From the NCBI GenBank assembly GCA_905206365.1, contig CAJLHF010000014.1, positions 1-45,647 on the forward strand: a stretch of 45,647 nucleotides of DNA, written 5' to 3'. This document shows, in pieces, positions 7,956-15,450 of this stretch (position 1 is its first letter; each line of letters opens with the position of its first letter). A model generated the notes under the pieces. The model was not told where the DNA came from, made no database searches, and was given only the letters and a program-made list of their open reading frames with translations. The translations under genes and the position numbers were made by a program. The stretch comes from an uncultured Sutterella sp. Lineage in GTDB: Bacteria > Pseudomonadota > Gammaproteobacteria > Burkholderiales > Burkholderiaceae_F.

Positions 7956-8912
7956 ATGGGAAAGATCGATGATCTCGGCACCTGGAAAACGTTCGTGGAA
8001 GTGGTGCGAACGGGCGGAGTTCATGCGGCGTGCGACACGCTTCGGTGCGAACCGAGTACGGTGAGCCGCGCGCTGAAGGCAATCGAACTCGAACTCGGCG
8101 CTCCCGTCTTTCGGCGGGAAGGAAGGCAACTGCGGCTGACCACGCTCGGCATTCGGGCTCACGAGCGCGCACAGGCGCTTCTCGCCGAACACCGCGCCAT
8201 GATCGAAGAGCTGCGCGGCGACCGCGACCGTCTCTCCGGGAAAGTGCGTCTTGCCGCCAACGCGGGCATCACCGCGACCGAAATCACGCCTTCGCTCGTC
8301 GAATTTCGCAAGGTGTATCCCGAGATCGAGTTCGAACTCGTCGACCTCAATGTTCCGATTCCCGAGATATTTCGCTCGACGGAGCAACCGCTCGTTGACA
8401 TCGCCCTCGGCTACGGACCGCATCAACCGCTCGACGGCCTCGTCTCGCGCTACCTCGGCGACATGCCTTTCATCTGTTGTGCTTCACCCCTCTACGTGAA
8501 GCAGTACGGACATCCCGTACATCCGAGCGAAGCGAGCTCGCACACGGGACTCGTGTTCGAGCCTATGATGCGTCGCCCGGCCACCGCGCTCGAACACAAC
8601 GGTCTCAGACAAGAGCTCGTCTGGAAGCAGAAGATGACGTTCAAGAACCTCTTGAGCGCGCGCTCGGCCGTGTTGCTCGGTGCGGGCATCATGCCCGACT
8701 TGCCGCTCTTTCACGCCGCCGAAGCACTGCGTTCGGGAGAAATCGTTCCCGTAATGGAAGGCTGGCGGACGCCCAGCGGTTCGTGCTTCGTCTTCGCAAC
8801 GCAAGAAGCATACGAAAGGCGACGCGTTCGCCTTCTCTTGGAGTGGCTTGCCGACACCGAACGAAAACAACTCGAACGGCTTCGCGCCGAATTTCCGCAG
8901 TTTTACGGCTGA
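7956..8912 (+). CDS. LysR-family regulator, probably of the dcuC-porin-lyase operon
   Basis: 318 residues. The N-terminal HTH (about residues 8-65, with CEPSTVSRALKAIELELG as recognition segment) is followed by a LysR substrate-binding domain (about 92-300, beginning KVRLAANAGITATEI). The start ATGGGAAAG has AGAAAGAGG upstream. Divergent from dcuC with a strong dyad operator between them, so it most likely senses the transported or cleaved acid and also autoregulates. It has little sequence in common with the LysR protein at 172-1092 outside the HTH. Confidence 0.9.
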   Translation: MGKIDDLGTWKTFVEVVRTGGVHAACDTLRCEPSTVSRALKAIELELGAPVFRREGRQLRLTTLGIRAHERAQALLAEHRAMIEELRGDRDRLSGKVRLAANAGITATEITPSLVEFRKVYPEIEFELVDLNVPIPEIFRSTEQPLVDIALGYGPHQPLDGLVSRYLGDMPFICCASPLYVKQYGHPVHPSEASSHTGLVFEPMMRRPATALEHNGLRQELVWKQKMTFKNLLSARSAVLLGAGIMPDLPLFHAAEALRSGEIVPVMEGWRTPSGSCFVFATQEAYERRRVRLLLEWLADTERKQLERLRAEFPQFYG

Positions 8913-8953
8913 GAGCGTCGACGGAAGTCGTCGAAAACCACACCGTCTTCTTC

Positions 8954-8974
8954 GGGCGGCACCCCTCGCCGCCC
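8954..8974. terminator. Possible shared hairpin between convergent genes
   Basis: Perfect 7-bp GGGCGGC/GCCGCCC stem in the 67-bp gap between the lysR and ABC permease ends. No clear T-tract on either side. Confidence 0.3.
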
Positions 8975-8979
8975 CCGCC

Positions 8980-9738
8980 TCACTCCCGGATTTTCCACCC
9001 CCGCGTCACGAGAACCACCGCCGCAACCGTGACGACGCAGGCCGTAAGCGCCACGACGACGAGGCTCGTACCGATGTCGGTCGTGCCGCGCCCGAAGAAG
9101 CCCTGCCGGAAGCCGTCGACCAGGTAGAAAAAGGGATTGAAAGCGCTCAAGGTACGCCCGACGGGCGGGAGCGACTCAACCGAGTAGAAAACGCCCGAAA
9201 GGAACGTGAGCGGCATGACGACGAAATTCATCACCGCCCCCATCTGGTCGTACTTATCGGCCCAGAGCGCCGTGATGAGGCCGAGCGAGGCCATGATCGC
9301 CGCGCCGCAAAAGGCAAAGGAGAAAAGGACGAGGGGCGACGCGACGGGCGGTGCCGCCCAGAAGGCGCATACCGCGTAGAGGCCGACGCCGACCAACGCC
9401 GCGCGCACGAAGCTCGCACAAATGTAGGCGGCGGCGAGCTGCGGCCCCGGAATGGCGGGAAGCAGAATGAAAACGAGGTTTCCCGAAATCTTCGACTGAA
9501 TAAAGCTCGATGCCGTATTCGAAAAGGCGTTCTGCAAGACCGACATCATGATGAGGCCCGGGATGATGAATTCCGTGTATGAAACGCCTTCATAGACAGG
9601 CAAGTGCTTTGCAAGCGCCTCGCCGAAAACCACCAAATAGAGAAATCCCGTCAGAATCGGAGCTCCTATCGTATGGATCCACACCTTCAGAAAACGCAGG
9701 AGCTCCTTGCGAAAGAGCGTTACGAAGGGCGTCCACAT
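8980..9738 (-). CDS. ABC-2 type transporter permease
   Basis: 252 residues with six hydrophobic segments. Inner-membrane permease of the ABC-2 (YadH/NodJ-like) family, beginning MWTPFVTLFRKELLRFLKVW. Characteristic stretches are YTEFIIPGLIMMSVLQNAF (about residues 50-68) and PLTFLSGVFYSVESLPPVGR (about 170-190, the conserved loop before the last helices). The ATG at 9738 overlaps the stop of the upstream ATPase gene (TGATG), so the two are translationally coupled and form one exporter. The substrate is unknown; family members export polysaccharides, drugs or other lipophilic compounds. Confidence 0.9.
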   Translation of the reverse strand: MWTPFVTLFRKELLRFLKVWIHTIGAPILTGFLYLVVFGEALAKHLPVYEGVSYTEFIIPGLIMMSVLQNAFSNTASSFIQSKISGNLVFILLPAIPGPQLAAAYICASFVRAALVGVGLYAVCAFWAAPPVASPLVLFSFAFCGAAIMASLGLITALWADKYDQMGAVMNFVVMPLTFLSGVFYSVESLPPVGRTLSAFNPFFYLVDGFRQGFFGRGTTDIGTSLVVVALTACVVTVAAVVLVTRGWKIRE

Positions 9739-10685
9739 CACTTTCCACCTCCCGTAATGTGCAAAAAGACGTCCTCCAGGTCGGGCTGCCCGACCGTGAG
9801 GTTTTCGATCGTCGTGCCGAAGCGCGTCATGCGCTCGAGCTTGGCGGCGACGTCGGACGCGTCCGCGACGCGAAGCGCGATGTCGTCGCCGTGCCTGCGC
9901 AGGAGGTCCCCTTCGAATTCGGGAGGAAGATCGCCTGCCGTAAGGCGACAGCGCAACACCCGCCCTTCGAAGCGCGAGAGAAGCGCCTCCGTCCGGTCGA
10001 GCGCCACGAGTTCCCCCTTTTGCATGATCGCAAGCCGCTGACAGAGAGCCTGCGCTTCCGCGAGGTAGTGCGTCGTGAGAACGATCGTGTGCCCCTGCGC
10101 GTGCAAACCCCCGATGAAGGCCCAGAGGTGTTCGCGAAGCTCCACGTCCACCCCCGCCGTCGGTTCGTCGAGAACAATGACGGCGGGCTTGTGCACGAGC
10201 GCCTGTGCGACGAGAACGCGTCGCTTCATGCCGCCCGAAAGCGACCGCATGCCCGCATCCGCTTTGTCGGCCAAGCCGAGACGCTCGAGGATTTCGTCGA
10301 TCCAGGCGTCGTTCTTGCGTACGCCCCAATACCCCGACTGAAAACGAAGCGTTTCGCGAACGGTGAGAAACGGATCGAACGTGATCTCCTGCGGCACGAT
10401 CCCGAGCTGCAACGAGGCCGCACGGCGGTCCGTCGCCGTGTCGAACCCGCGCACGCGAATGCGTCCGCTCGTGGGCGCAGCCAATCCCCCGAGACAGGAA
10501 ATGAGGGTCGACTTTCCCGCACCGTTCGGACCGAGAAGGCCGAAGAATTCGCCTTCTTCGACCGTAAAGGAGACGTCCTTCAGAGCCGCAACACCCGTGC
10601 GGTAGGTTTTGCCGAGGTGCTCGATAGCAATGGCGCTCGGAGGGCTCGCAGGGCTCGAAGTCGGCGGTATCAAAACGGAGGTCAT
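9738..10685 (-). CDS. ABC transporter ATP-binding protein
   Basis: 315 residues from the ATG at 10685, typical of ABC-2 partner ATPases (YadG/CcmA-like). Walker A is GLLGPNGAGKSTL (about residues 48-60), the Q-loop is IVPQEITFD, the signature is RSLSGGMKRRVLVAQAL (about 145-161), Walker B is AVIVLDEPTAGVD and the switch histidine is in LTTHYLAEA. The C-terminal 80 residues form the regulatory region common in this subfamily. An in-frame extension to 10826 is basic and unlike the family, so I reject it. No strong Shine-Dalgarno is visible before 10685. Operon with the permease. Confidence 0.9.
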   Translation of the reverse strand: MTSVLIPPTSSPASPPSAIAIEHLGKTYRTGVAALKDVSFTVEEGEFFGLLGPNGAGKSTLISCLGGLAAPTSGRIRVRGFDTATDRRAASLQLGIVPQEITFDPFLTVRETLRFQSGYWGVRKNDAWIDEILERLGLADKADAGMRSLSGGMKRRVLVAQALVHKPAVIVLDEPTAGVDVELREHLWAFIGGLHAQGHTIVLTTHYLAEAQALCQRLAIMQKGELVALDRTEALLSRFEGRVLRCRLTAGDLPPEFEGDLLRRHGDDIALRVADASDVAAKLERMTRFGTTIENLTVGQPDLEDVFLHITGGGK

Positions 10686-10842
10686 GGTCGTACGGAAATC
10701 GCTGGCGGGTCTTTCCGACCGTCGAGGCGCACCGTGCGGCTTTCGACGTCGGACCGCCCATCTTAATCCGTACGATGTTCGGCCGCCCGCCGTGTTCGCT
10801 TTCCGCCGAACATCCGCCCCGTGCAACGCTCCGACGAAAAGA

Positions 10843-10876
10843 AAGCCGGTCCCTTTCGGGAACCGGCTCGCTTTTC
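10843..10876 (-). terminator. Intrinsic terminator downstream of the alcohol dehydrogenase gene
   Basis: On the minus strand, AGCCGGTTCCC-GAAA-GGG-ACCGGCT forms a stem with one bulge, followed by TTCTTTTC. It lies 83 bp past the dehydrogenase stop. Confidence 0.7.
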
Positions 10877-10958
10877 GATTGTTCCGAACACTTGAAACCG
10901 TCAGCCCCCGGGCGGCTTACGTCGCCCGCGGGACTCGGCTCAAGGCTCGGCGCGTGCC

Positions 10959-12122
10959 TCAGAGCGATGCACGCAGGATTTCAAGGACGCCCGCACGATC
11001 GATCGGACGCAGCGCCCCCTGAAGGCTCCACCAGCAGGTTTCGACGTGTTCGGCCATCGCTTCGAAGTGCTCGTCCGTGACACCCGTTTCCGAAAGACGC
11101 GACGGAATGCCGATCGACGCGAAGAATTCGGCCGTCTTGTCGATCGCCGTCTGCGCAACGGTCATCGGATCGCCTTCGGGGTCGAGCCCCCAGACGCGCA
11201 CGCCGTACTGCACGAAGCGCGGCAGCGTCGTTTCCGTGAGGCTGTAGCGCATCCAGTGCGGCGTGATGATCGCGAGACCCACGCCGTGCGTGATGTCGTG
11301 GAAGGCCGAGATTTCGTGTTCGATCCCGTGGCAGGGCCAGGGCGAAGGCGTGCGCCCGAGAGCAAGCATGCCGTTGCAACCGAACGAACTTGCGAGCATG
11401 AGCGCCGAGCGCGCTTCTTCATTCTCGGGGTCCTTCACGGCCTTCGGACCGTACTCGATGCAGGTGCGCAAAATCGTTTCGCAAAAGCCGTCGCTCACGG
11501 GATTGCCTTCCGTCACCATGTACTGTTCGAACGTATGGCTCATGATGTCGGCAATGCCCGCCGCCGTGTGGTAAGCGGGAACGGAGAACGTGAGCGACGG
11601 GTCGCAAATCGACGCCACGGGAGCGAGCAGGTCGTTCGCCATGCCGAGTTTTTCGGAGGTCGCCGTATTGGAAATCACCGCACTGTTGTCGTATTCGCTG
11701 CCCGTAGCGGCGAGCGTCAATACCGTAAAGAGCGGCAACGCCTTTTCGATGCGATCCGGATGACGCACAAGCTCCCAGGCCTCTTCGTCGCTCACGGCCG
11801 CGGCCGCAATCGCCTTCGAGCAGTCGATGACGCTGCCGCCCCCGACCGCGACGATGAAGTCGACGCCGTGTTCCTTGCAAAGCGCCGCACCCGCACGGAC
11901 GGAATCGATGCGAGGATTCGGCACCACGCCCTCGAGTTCAACGATTTCACGCCCGACGAGCGCCGCTTTCACGCGGTCGACAAGCCCCGATTTGCGGGCG
12001 GAACCCGTACCGGCCACGAGCAACACGCGCGTGCCGTAGTTGCGGGTAAGGTCGTCAAGTTCTTCGATGCGATCCTTGCCGTAAATCAGACGGGTCGGAA
12101 GATAAAGCGAAAAAGGCTGCAT
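10959..12122 (-). CDS. Iron-containing alcohol dehydrogenase (BdhA/YqhD-like)
   Basis: 387 residues from the ATG at 12122, preceded by GAGGAG (10 nt spacing). NAD(P)-dependent group III alcohol dehydrogenase in the cytoplasm. The N-terminal Rossmann-like part has VAVGGGSVIDCSKA (about residues 90-103) and the all-helical part carries the metal ligands in the family pattern: D in AGIADIMSHTFEQY, H in that same segment, H in PWPCHGIEHEIS and H in AFHDITHGVGLAI. The sequence is closest in style to butanol dehydrogenase/YqhD aldehyde reductases that use NADPH. Monocistronic: two Fur-controlled RNA genes lie upstream on the same strand, with their own terminators. Confidence 0.9.
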   Translation of the reverse strand: MQPFSLYLPTRLIYGKDRIEELDDLTRNYGTRVLLVAGTGSARKSGLVDRVKAALVGREIVELEGVVPNPRIDSVRAGAALCKEHGVDFIVAVGGGSVIDCSKAIAAAAVSDEEAWELVRHPDRIEKALPLFTVLTLAATGSEYDNSAVISNTATSEKLGMANDLLAPVASICDPSLTFSVPAYHTAAGIADIMSHTFEQYMVTEGNPVSDGFCETILRTCIEYGPKAVKDPENEEARSALMLASSFGCNGMLALGRTPSPWPCHGIEHEISAFHDITHGVGLAIITPHWMRYSLTETTLPRFVQYGVRVWGLDPEGDPMTVAQTAIDKTAEFFASIGIPSRLSETGVTDEHFEAMAEHVETCWWSLQGALRPIDRAGVLEILRASL

Positions 12123-12304
12123 GGTTTGCAATCTCCTCAAAACCGAACGAGAGACATGCGGCCGCTCTTCTATGGGTTCGGGCGGCTCCGCATGCGGATC
12201 GTCTCAATCTTACCGAAGCGGGAGCGGATCCCGTTTCATAAAAACCCGCGGATCCTAGCCCGAAACTGCTCCGAACCGCACCTGCCACAGGACGTATCGG
12301 CAAA

Positions 12305-12472
12305 GAAAAAGGGGCGACGGTACGTGCAACCGTCGCCCCAAGCAGAGACCCCGAAGAAACAACGCGACGAGGAGAAGCGTCGGTCCGGCGATCGTTTTCC
12401 CGTCGATCGCAAGACGCGTCGCCCGAGCCGACCCCTTGGCTCTTTCGCGGGCGACGTGTTGTTTCCCGTTGA
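12305..12472 (-). ncRNA. Fur-controlled structured small RNA, copy A
   Basis: About 168 nt from the predicted start near 12472 to the terminator (GGGGCGACGG/CCGTCGCCCC then TTTTTCTTT, 12303-12339). Fold read by eye: closing helix GAAACAAC (12458-12465) with GTTGTTTC (12356-12363); hairpin CGTCGCCC/GGGCGACG (12417-12456) with inner GAGCC/GGCTC and loop AAGGGGTC; hairpin GCGATCG/CGATCGC with loop ACGGGAAAA (12388-12410); hairpin CGACG/CGTCG with loop CUUCUCCU (12365-12382). The unpaired GGGGTCTC (12345-12352) and the CUUCUCCU loop are the likely pairing segments. Three other copies keep the fold with compensatory changes, and single-base indels between copies shift any reading frame, so it is not coding. 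Function inferred: iron-starvation regulator like RyhB/PrrF. Confidence 0.7.
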
Positions 12473-12477
12473 GGTGA

Positions 12478-12518
12478 AGTATGCCTCAAATCTCCTTCAA
12501 ATGCAAGTGATTCTCATT
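12478..12518 (-). promoter_or_regulatory. Fur box and sigma-70 promoter of small RNA copy A
   Basis: Read on the minus strand: AATGAGAATCACTTGCATT (12500-12518) is a Fur-box-like imperfect palindrome; the -35 TTGCAT (12501-12506) lies inside it; 17 bp later is the -10 CATACT (12478-12483). Fur bound here would block RNA polymerase when iron is plentiful. Confidence 0.65.
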
Positions 12519-12608
12519 CGAGACTTAAAGATTTTTATGTCGTCCCTTCGCGGGGGCGCGAGGACGCGGCGCCCGAGACTCTCGCAACCTTCCCGGACGA
12601 TGAATATG

Positions 12609-12777
12609 AAAAAAGGGCCGACAGTCGCAGCGACCGTCGGCCCCCAAGCAGAGACCCCGAAAAACAACGCGGCGAGGAGAAGCGCCGGCTCCGCGATCGT
12701 TTTCCCGTCGACCGGAGAGCTTTTCCGCCCGAGCCGACCCCTTGGCTCTTTCGTGGGCGGACGTTGTTTCCCGTTGA
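12609..12777 (-). ncRNA. Fur-controlled structured small RNA, copy B
   Basis: About 169 nt, tandem with and upstream of copy A on the same strand. It has the same order of elements: AAACAAC/GTTGTTT closing helix, TCCGCCC/GGGCGGA hairpin with inner GAGCC/GGCTC and loop AAGGGGTC, hairpin with the ACGGGAAAA loop, CGGCG/CGCCG hairpin with loop CUUCUCCU (12670-12687), free GGGGTCTC (12651-12658), and a terminator GGGCCGAC...GTCGGCCC followed by T6 (12609-12643). Both arms of the second and fourth helices differ from copy A yet still pair, which is direct evidence for selection on structure. Confidence 0.7.
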
Positions 12778-12782
12778 GGTGA

Positions 12783-12828
12783 AGTATGCCTCAAACACCC
12801 CTATTGATGCAAGTAATTCTCATTTGCA
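12783..12828 (-). promoter_or_regulatory. Fur box and promoter of small RNA copy B
   Basis: TGCAAATGAGAATTACTTGCA (12808-12828, minus strand) is a near-perfect Fur palindrome. The -35 TTGCAT overlaps it (12807-12812); the -10 is CATACT (12783-12788) with 18-bp spacing. Confidence 0.65.
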
Positions 12829-13113
12829 GATGTAACAAAAACGCTCGGATCGTTTCAAACCCGTTGACACACCCGCCCTCGTGCATGGCCTCTCCGCGGT
12901 CGCACTCGGGAAAGTTTGAACCGTGCAGCCCAACACCTCCGACGACGTTCACGCATGGACGACCTTCGTGCTGGGCTTCGTTCTAGCACTTTTCGGGCTC
13001 CCGGCGGGCGAAGAAGCGTCGCATCTCCCCTACTCAACCGAACGGAAGCCTTCCGAGCCGTCATTGACAACTCGGCAGACCCTCGACTTCCAAGATTTCC
13101 GACGTTGAGGCAC
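12829..13113. other. Intergenic, no recognised feature
   Basis: Between the small RNA copy B promoter and the cytochrome terminator. Short open frames on both strands show no family resemblance or plausible ribosome-binding sites. Confidence 0.5.
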
Positions 13114-13152
13114 GAAAAAAAACGCCCGAAGAGCGTCGAGCCCTCCGGACGT
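13114..13152 (-). terminator. Intrinsic terminator of the tetraheme cytochrome operon
   Basis: On the minus strand, AACGTCCGGAG pairs with CTTCGGGCGTT (two G-T wobbles), followed by T8. Confidence 0.8.
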
Positions 13153-13184
13153 TCGATGCGAGGAGCAAAAGAAAGCGACTCGGC

Positions 13185-13535
13185 TTACTTCGCGCCGTTC
13201 TTCATCTTGAAATTGAACTGGTGGCACTGCTCGCAGTAATTGACTTCCGGTTCGTGCTGCATGTGGCAGAGCGTGCAGTCGCCGTTGTGCGGCGCCTTAT
13301 GGGGATTGGGTTCGAGCGCCTTCGTCTTCGCAGCCACATCGTCGCGGTTGTGGCAGGCAAGGCACGTCTTTTCATCCGGGTAATTCGGATTCTTCATGTC
13401 GGGGCCGTGGCAGGTTTCGCACTTCAGACCGCGGGCGACGTGGCGGTCCGCACCGAAGTCGGCGGCGGTGGCGGCGCTCGAAAGAGCGGCAAGGCCGAGG
13501 CAAAGCGAAGCGGCGATGGCGGCAAAACGCATCAT
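13185..13535 (-). CDS. Periplasmic tetraheme cytochrome c (small c3-like), electron donor to the flavoprotein
   Basis: 116 residues from the ATG at 13535 (AAGGAGA 9 nt upstream; the frame extends further but without a signal sequence). Sec signal peptide of about 24 residues (SAATA-ADF), then four CXXCH motifs (CETCH, CLACH, CTLCH, CEQCH) with extra histidines for bis-His ligation, as in small tetraheme cytochromes and the heme domain of Fcc3. It matches the N-terminal domain of the fused protein encoded at 1324, so this operon is a split version of the same enzyme. It lies downstream of the flavoprotein gene on the same strand (247-bp gap). Its ribosome-binding region contains GAGACCCC, complementary to the small RNA family. 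Confidence 0.92.
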   Translation of the reverse strand: MMRFAAIAASLCLGLAALSSAATAADFGADRHVARGLKCETCHGPDMKNPNYPDEKTCLACHNRDDVAAKTKALEPNPHKAPHNGDCTLCHMQHEPEVNYCEQCHQFNFKMKNGAK

Positions 13536-13540
13536 GGTAG

Positions 13541-13555
13541 GGGGTCTCCTTGAGG
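13541..13555 (-). promoter_or_regulatory. Ribosome-binding site of the tetraheme cytochrome, complementary to the small RNA family
   Basis: Minus-strand CCTCAAG-GAGACCCC covers the Shine-Dalgarno. GAGACCCC pairs with the GGGGTCTC of all four RNAs, and CCTCAAG pairs with CTTGGGG of copies A and B (one G-U pair). It has the same layout as the site at 1308-1322. Confidence 0.45.
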
Positions 13556-13617
13556 AAACGAGTGAGAACGAGGAAAGGGAAAAGAGGAAGAATTTTCGGT
13601 CGGGGAACCGAAAGGAA

Positions 13618-13646
13618 CGCCCGAAAGAGACGCGCTCCTTCGGGCG
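13618..13646 (-). terminator. Hairpin between flavoprotein and cytochrome genes
   Basis: CGCCCGAA/TTCGGGCG 8-bp stem followed on the minus strand by TTCCTTT. It may be a weak terminator or 3'-end stabiliser that makes the cytochrome message partly independent of the flavoprotein message. Confidence 0.45.
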
Positions 13647-13782
13647 TGGTGCGGCAGGGAAACCACGGAGTACCCCTATCGAGAAGATCGGGGGCTCGGG
13701 GACCAAGTCCTACCGCCTCCGCCCGGCTCGACCGAGTCGAAGCACGGTCGAATCGAGCGGTTCAAGCGATCGAATTCGGGAA

Positions 13783-15318
13783 TCAGCAGCCCTTGAATTC
13801 GTTCGCCGTACGAGCGGCCACACGACCGAAGATCATGCAGTCGGCCACGGCGACGGTACCGAGACGGACCATACCGTGCACGCCGCCCGTGACTTCACCC
13901 GCGGCATAAAGGCCGTTGATCGGGTCGCCGTAGACGTTGAGGACCTGAGCCTTGTCGTTGATTTCGAGGCCGCCCATGCAGTGGTGGACGCGCGGCCAGA
14001 GGCGAACGGCGAGGAACGGGCCCTTTTCGTTGGGCTTGGCGTTCGGGAACATCATGCAACCGAATTCCGGGTCCTTCTGATCCTTGATGTACTGGTTGAA
14101 GGTGTTGTTCGTCTTTTCGAGTTCGGCGAACGGGATCTTCAGGTCGTCGGCCATCGCCTTCAGGGTGTCGTACTTCTTGACGACGCCGTTCTTGAGGGCG
14201 CGCTCGTAGAGCTCTTCGGTCATGTTCTTGCCGATGATGGCCGTACGGGCGTTTTCTTCCGTCGTGTAGATGACGGCGGGGTGGCCCATGGCGACGATGG
14301 CGTCGGCGCGAACCTTACGGTTGCCGGATTCCTGAACGAAGCGCTTCGCGGTGACGGGGTCGATCATCGGACCGTAGCCGAGGGCGGATTCGACGAAGAG
14401 CGGAGCAACGCCGAAGCCCTTTTCGTCGGGCGAGGTCCAGGGACCCATCTGGATCCAGTCCATCTGAATGGTGTTGGCACCGACCATCTGGGCTTCCTGA
14501 ATCATTTCGCCCGTGGCGCCGGGATGGTTCGTGGACGTGAAGTCGGCCGTGAGGCGCGGGTCGTGCGAGGTACGCATCTTCACGTTGTTCGCGAAGCCGC
14601 CCGAGGCGAGCAGCACGCCCTTCGTCGCGCGGATGTAGGTGACCTTGCCCGATTCTTCACGACCGAAGCGGTAGCCCGTGCGGGCCTTCACGCCGAGAAC
14701 GCAACCCTTGTCGTTGACGATGAGTTCTTCGACCTTCGTGCGAAGACGCGGTTCGATCCCGTATTCCTTGAGCTTGGCGAGCATCGGGTTGATGAAGCCC
14801 GAGCCCGAGTTGTTCGTCACGGCGTGGCTGCGCTTGACGGAGTGGCCGCCGTGGAAGGTCACGGCCTTGAACTGCACGCCGATCTTGTCGCGGAGCCAGT
14901 AGAAGTTTTCAACGGATTCGTCGGCGATGCGACGGGCGAGGCTCGGGTGGGCAAGACCGCCGCCCGCCTTCAGAATGTCCGCGTAGAGGAGGTCGGCGCT
15001 GTCCTTGATGCCGTCCTTTTCCTGCATGTCGGTGCCCGCAGCGGCCACGGCGCCGCCGTTGATGATGGAGTTGCCGCCAGCGCTCGGCATCTTTTCGAGA
15101 ATGAGGATGTCTTCCTTCTTCATGCCGAGACCGTGCGCTTCGAGAGCGGCGGCCAAACCGGCAAAGCCCGTGCCGACGATGACGAAACCGGTCGTTTCGT
15201 TCCAGTTGATGTTCTTCGCTTCCGCGGCGGAAACGGTCGAGACGAAGCCGCCGAGACCGAGCGAGAGAGCGCCGGCGCCGGCCGTGCCGAAGAGCGAACG
15301 ACGGGAAATCTGGGTCAT
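13783..15318 (-). CDS. Tat-exported flavoprotein subunit of a split flavocytochrome c (fumarate reductase superfamily)
   Basis: 511 residues from the ATG at 15318 (AAAGGAG upstream). The N-terminus MTQISRRSLFGTAG has a twin-arginine signal, followed by a hydrophobic stretch to about residue 34. FAD-binding motif FVIVGTGFAGLAAALEAHG (about 46-64, with the GxGxxG core); substrate domain with RFVQESGNRKVRAD (arginine of the active-site loop) and HHCMGG; C-terminal EVTGGVHGMVRLG. The last motif departs from the usual GGVHGxNRLGGNS, since the Asn and Gly-Gly-Asn are lost, so the substrate may differ from fumarate. There is no heme domain; electrons probably come from the tetraheme cytochrome encoded just downstream. 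Confidence 0.9.
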   Translation of the reverse strand: MTQISRRSLFGTAGAGALSLGLGGFVSTVSAAEAKNINWNETTGFVIVGTGFAGLAAALEAHGLGMKKEDILILEKMPSAGGNSIINGGAVAAAGTDMQEKDGIKDSADLLYADILKAGGGLAHPSLARRIADESVENFYWLRDKIGVQFKAVTFHGGHSVKRSHAVTNNSGSGFINPMLAKLKEYGIEPRLRTKVEELIVNDKGCVLGVKARTGYRFGREESGKVTYIRATKGVLLASGGFANNVKMRTSHDPRLTADFTSTNHPGATGEMIQEAQMVGANTIQMDWIQMGPWTSPDEKGFGVAPLFVESALGYGPMIDPVTAKRFVQESGNRKVRADAIVAMGHPAVIYTTEENARTAIIGKNMTEELYERALKNGVVKKYDTLKAMADDLKIPFAELEKTNNTFNQYIKDQKDPEFGCMMFPNAKPNEKGPFLAVRLWPRVHHCMGGLEINDKAQVLNVYGDPINGLYAAGEVTGGVHGMVRLGTVAVADCMIFGRVAARTANEFKGC

Positions 15319-15450
15319 TGTTTTGCTCCTTTGAAGCTGAGAGTTGCAAAGAGAAAACGGGCGCGAAGGTCCCGTTCCGCTTTGGAACCAGGTCGAAAGT
15401 GCGTCCCGACGGAGCGCAAGCCCCCTCCGAACGTCGTGCGAAAAGTCTAT

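Noticed and set aside
8980..10761. 593-codon version of the ABC permease
   Set aside because: Its N-terminal two thirds is an out-of-frame shadow of the ATPase gene; the true start is the TGATG overlap at 9738.
12525..12798. Open frames of 87-89 codons covering small RNA copy B (similar frames over copy A at 12055-12489)
   Set aside because: They run through the terminator, need a start at or upstream of the -10 element, and one-base indels between copies change the frame while RNA structure is kept.
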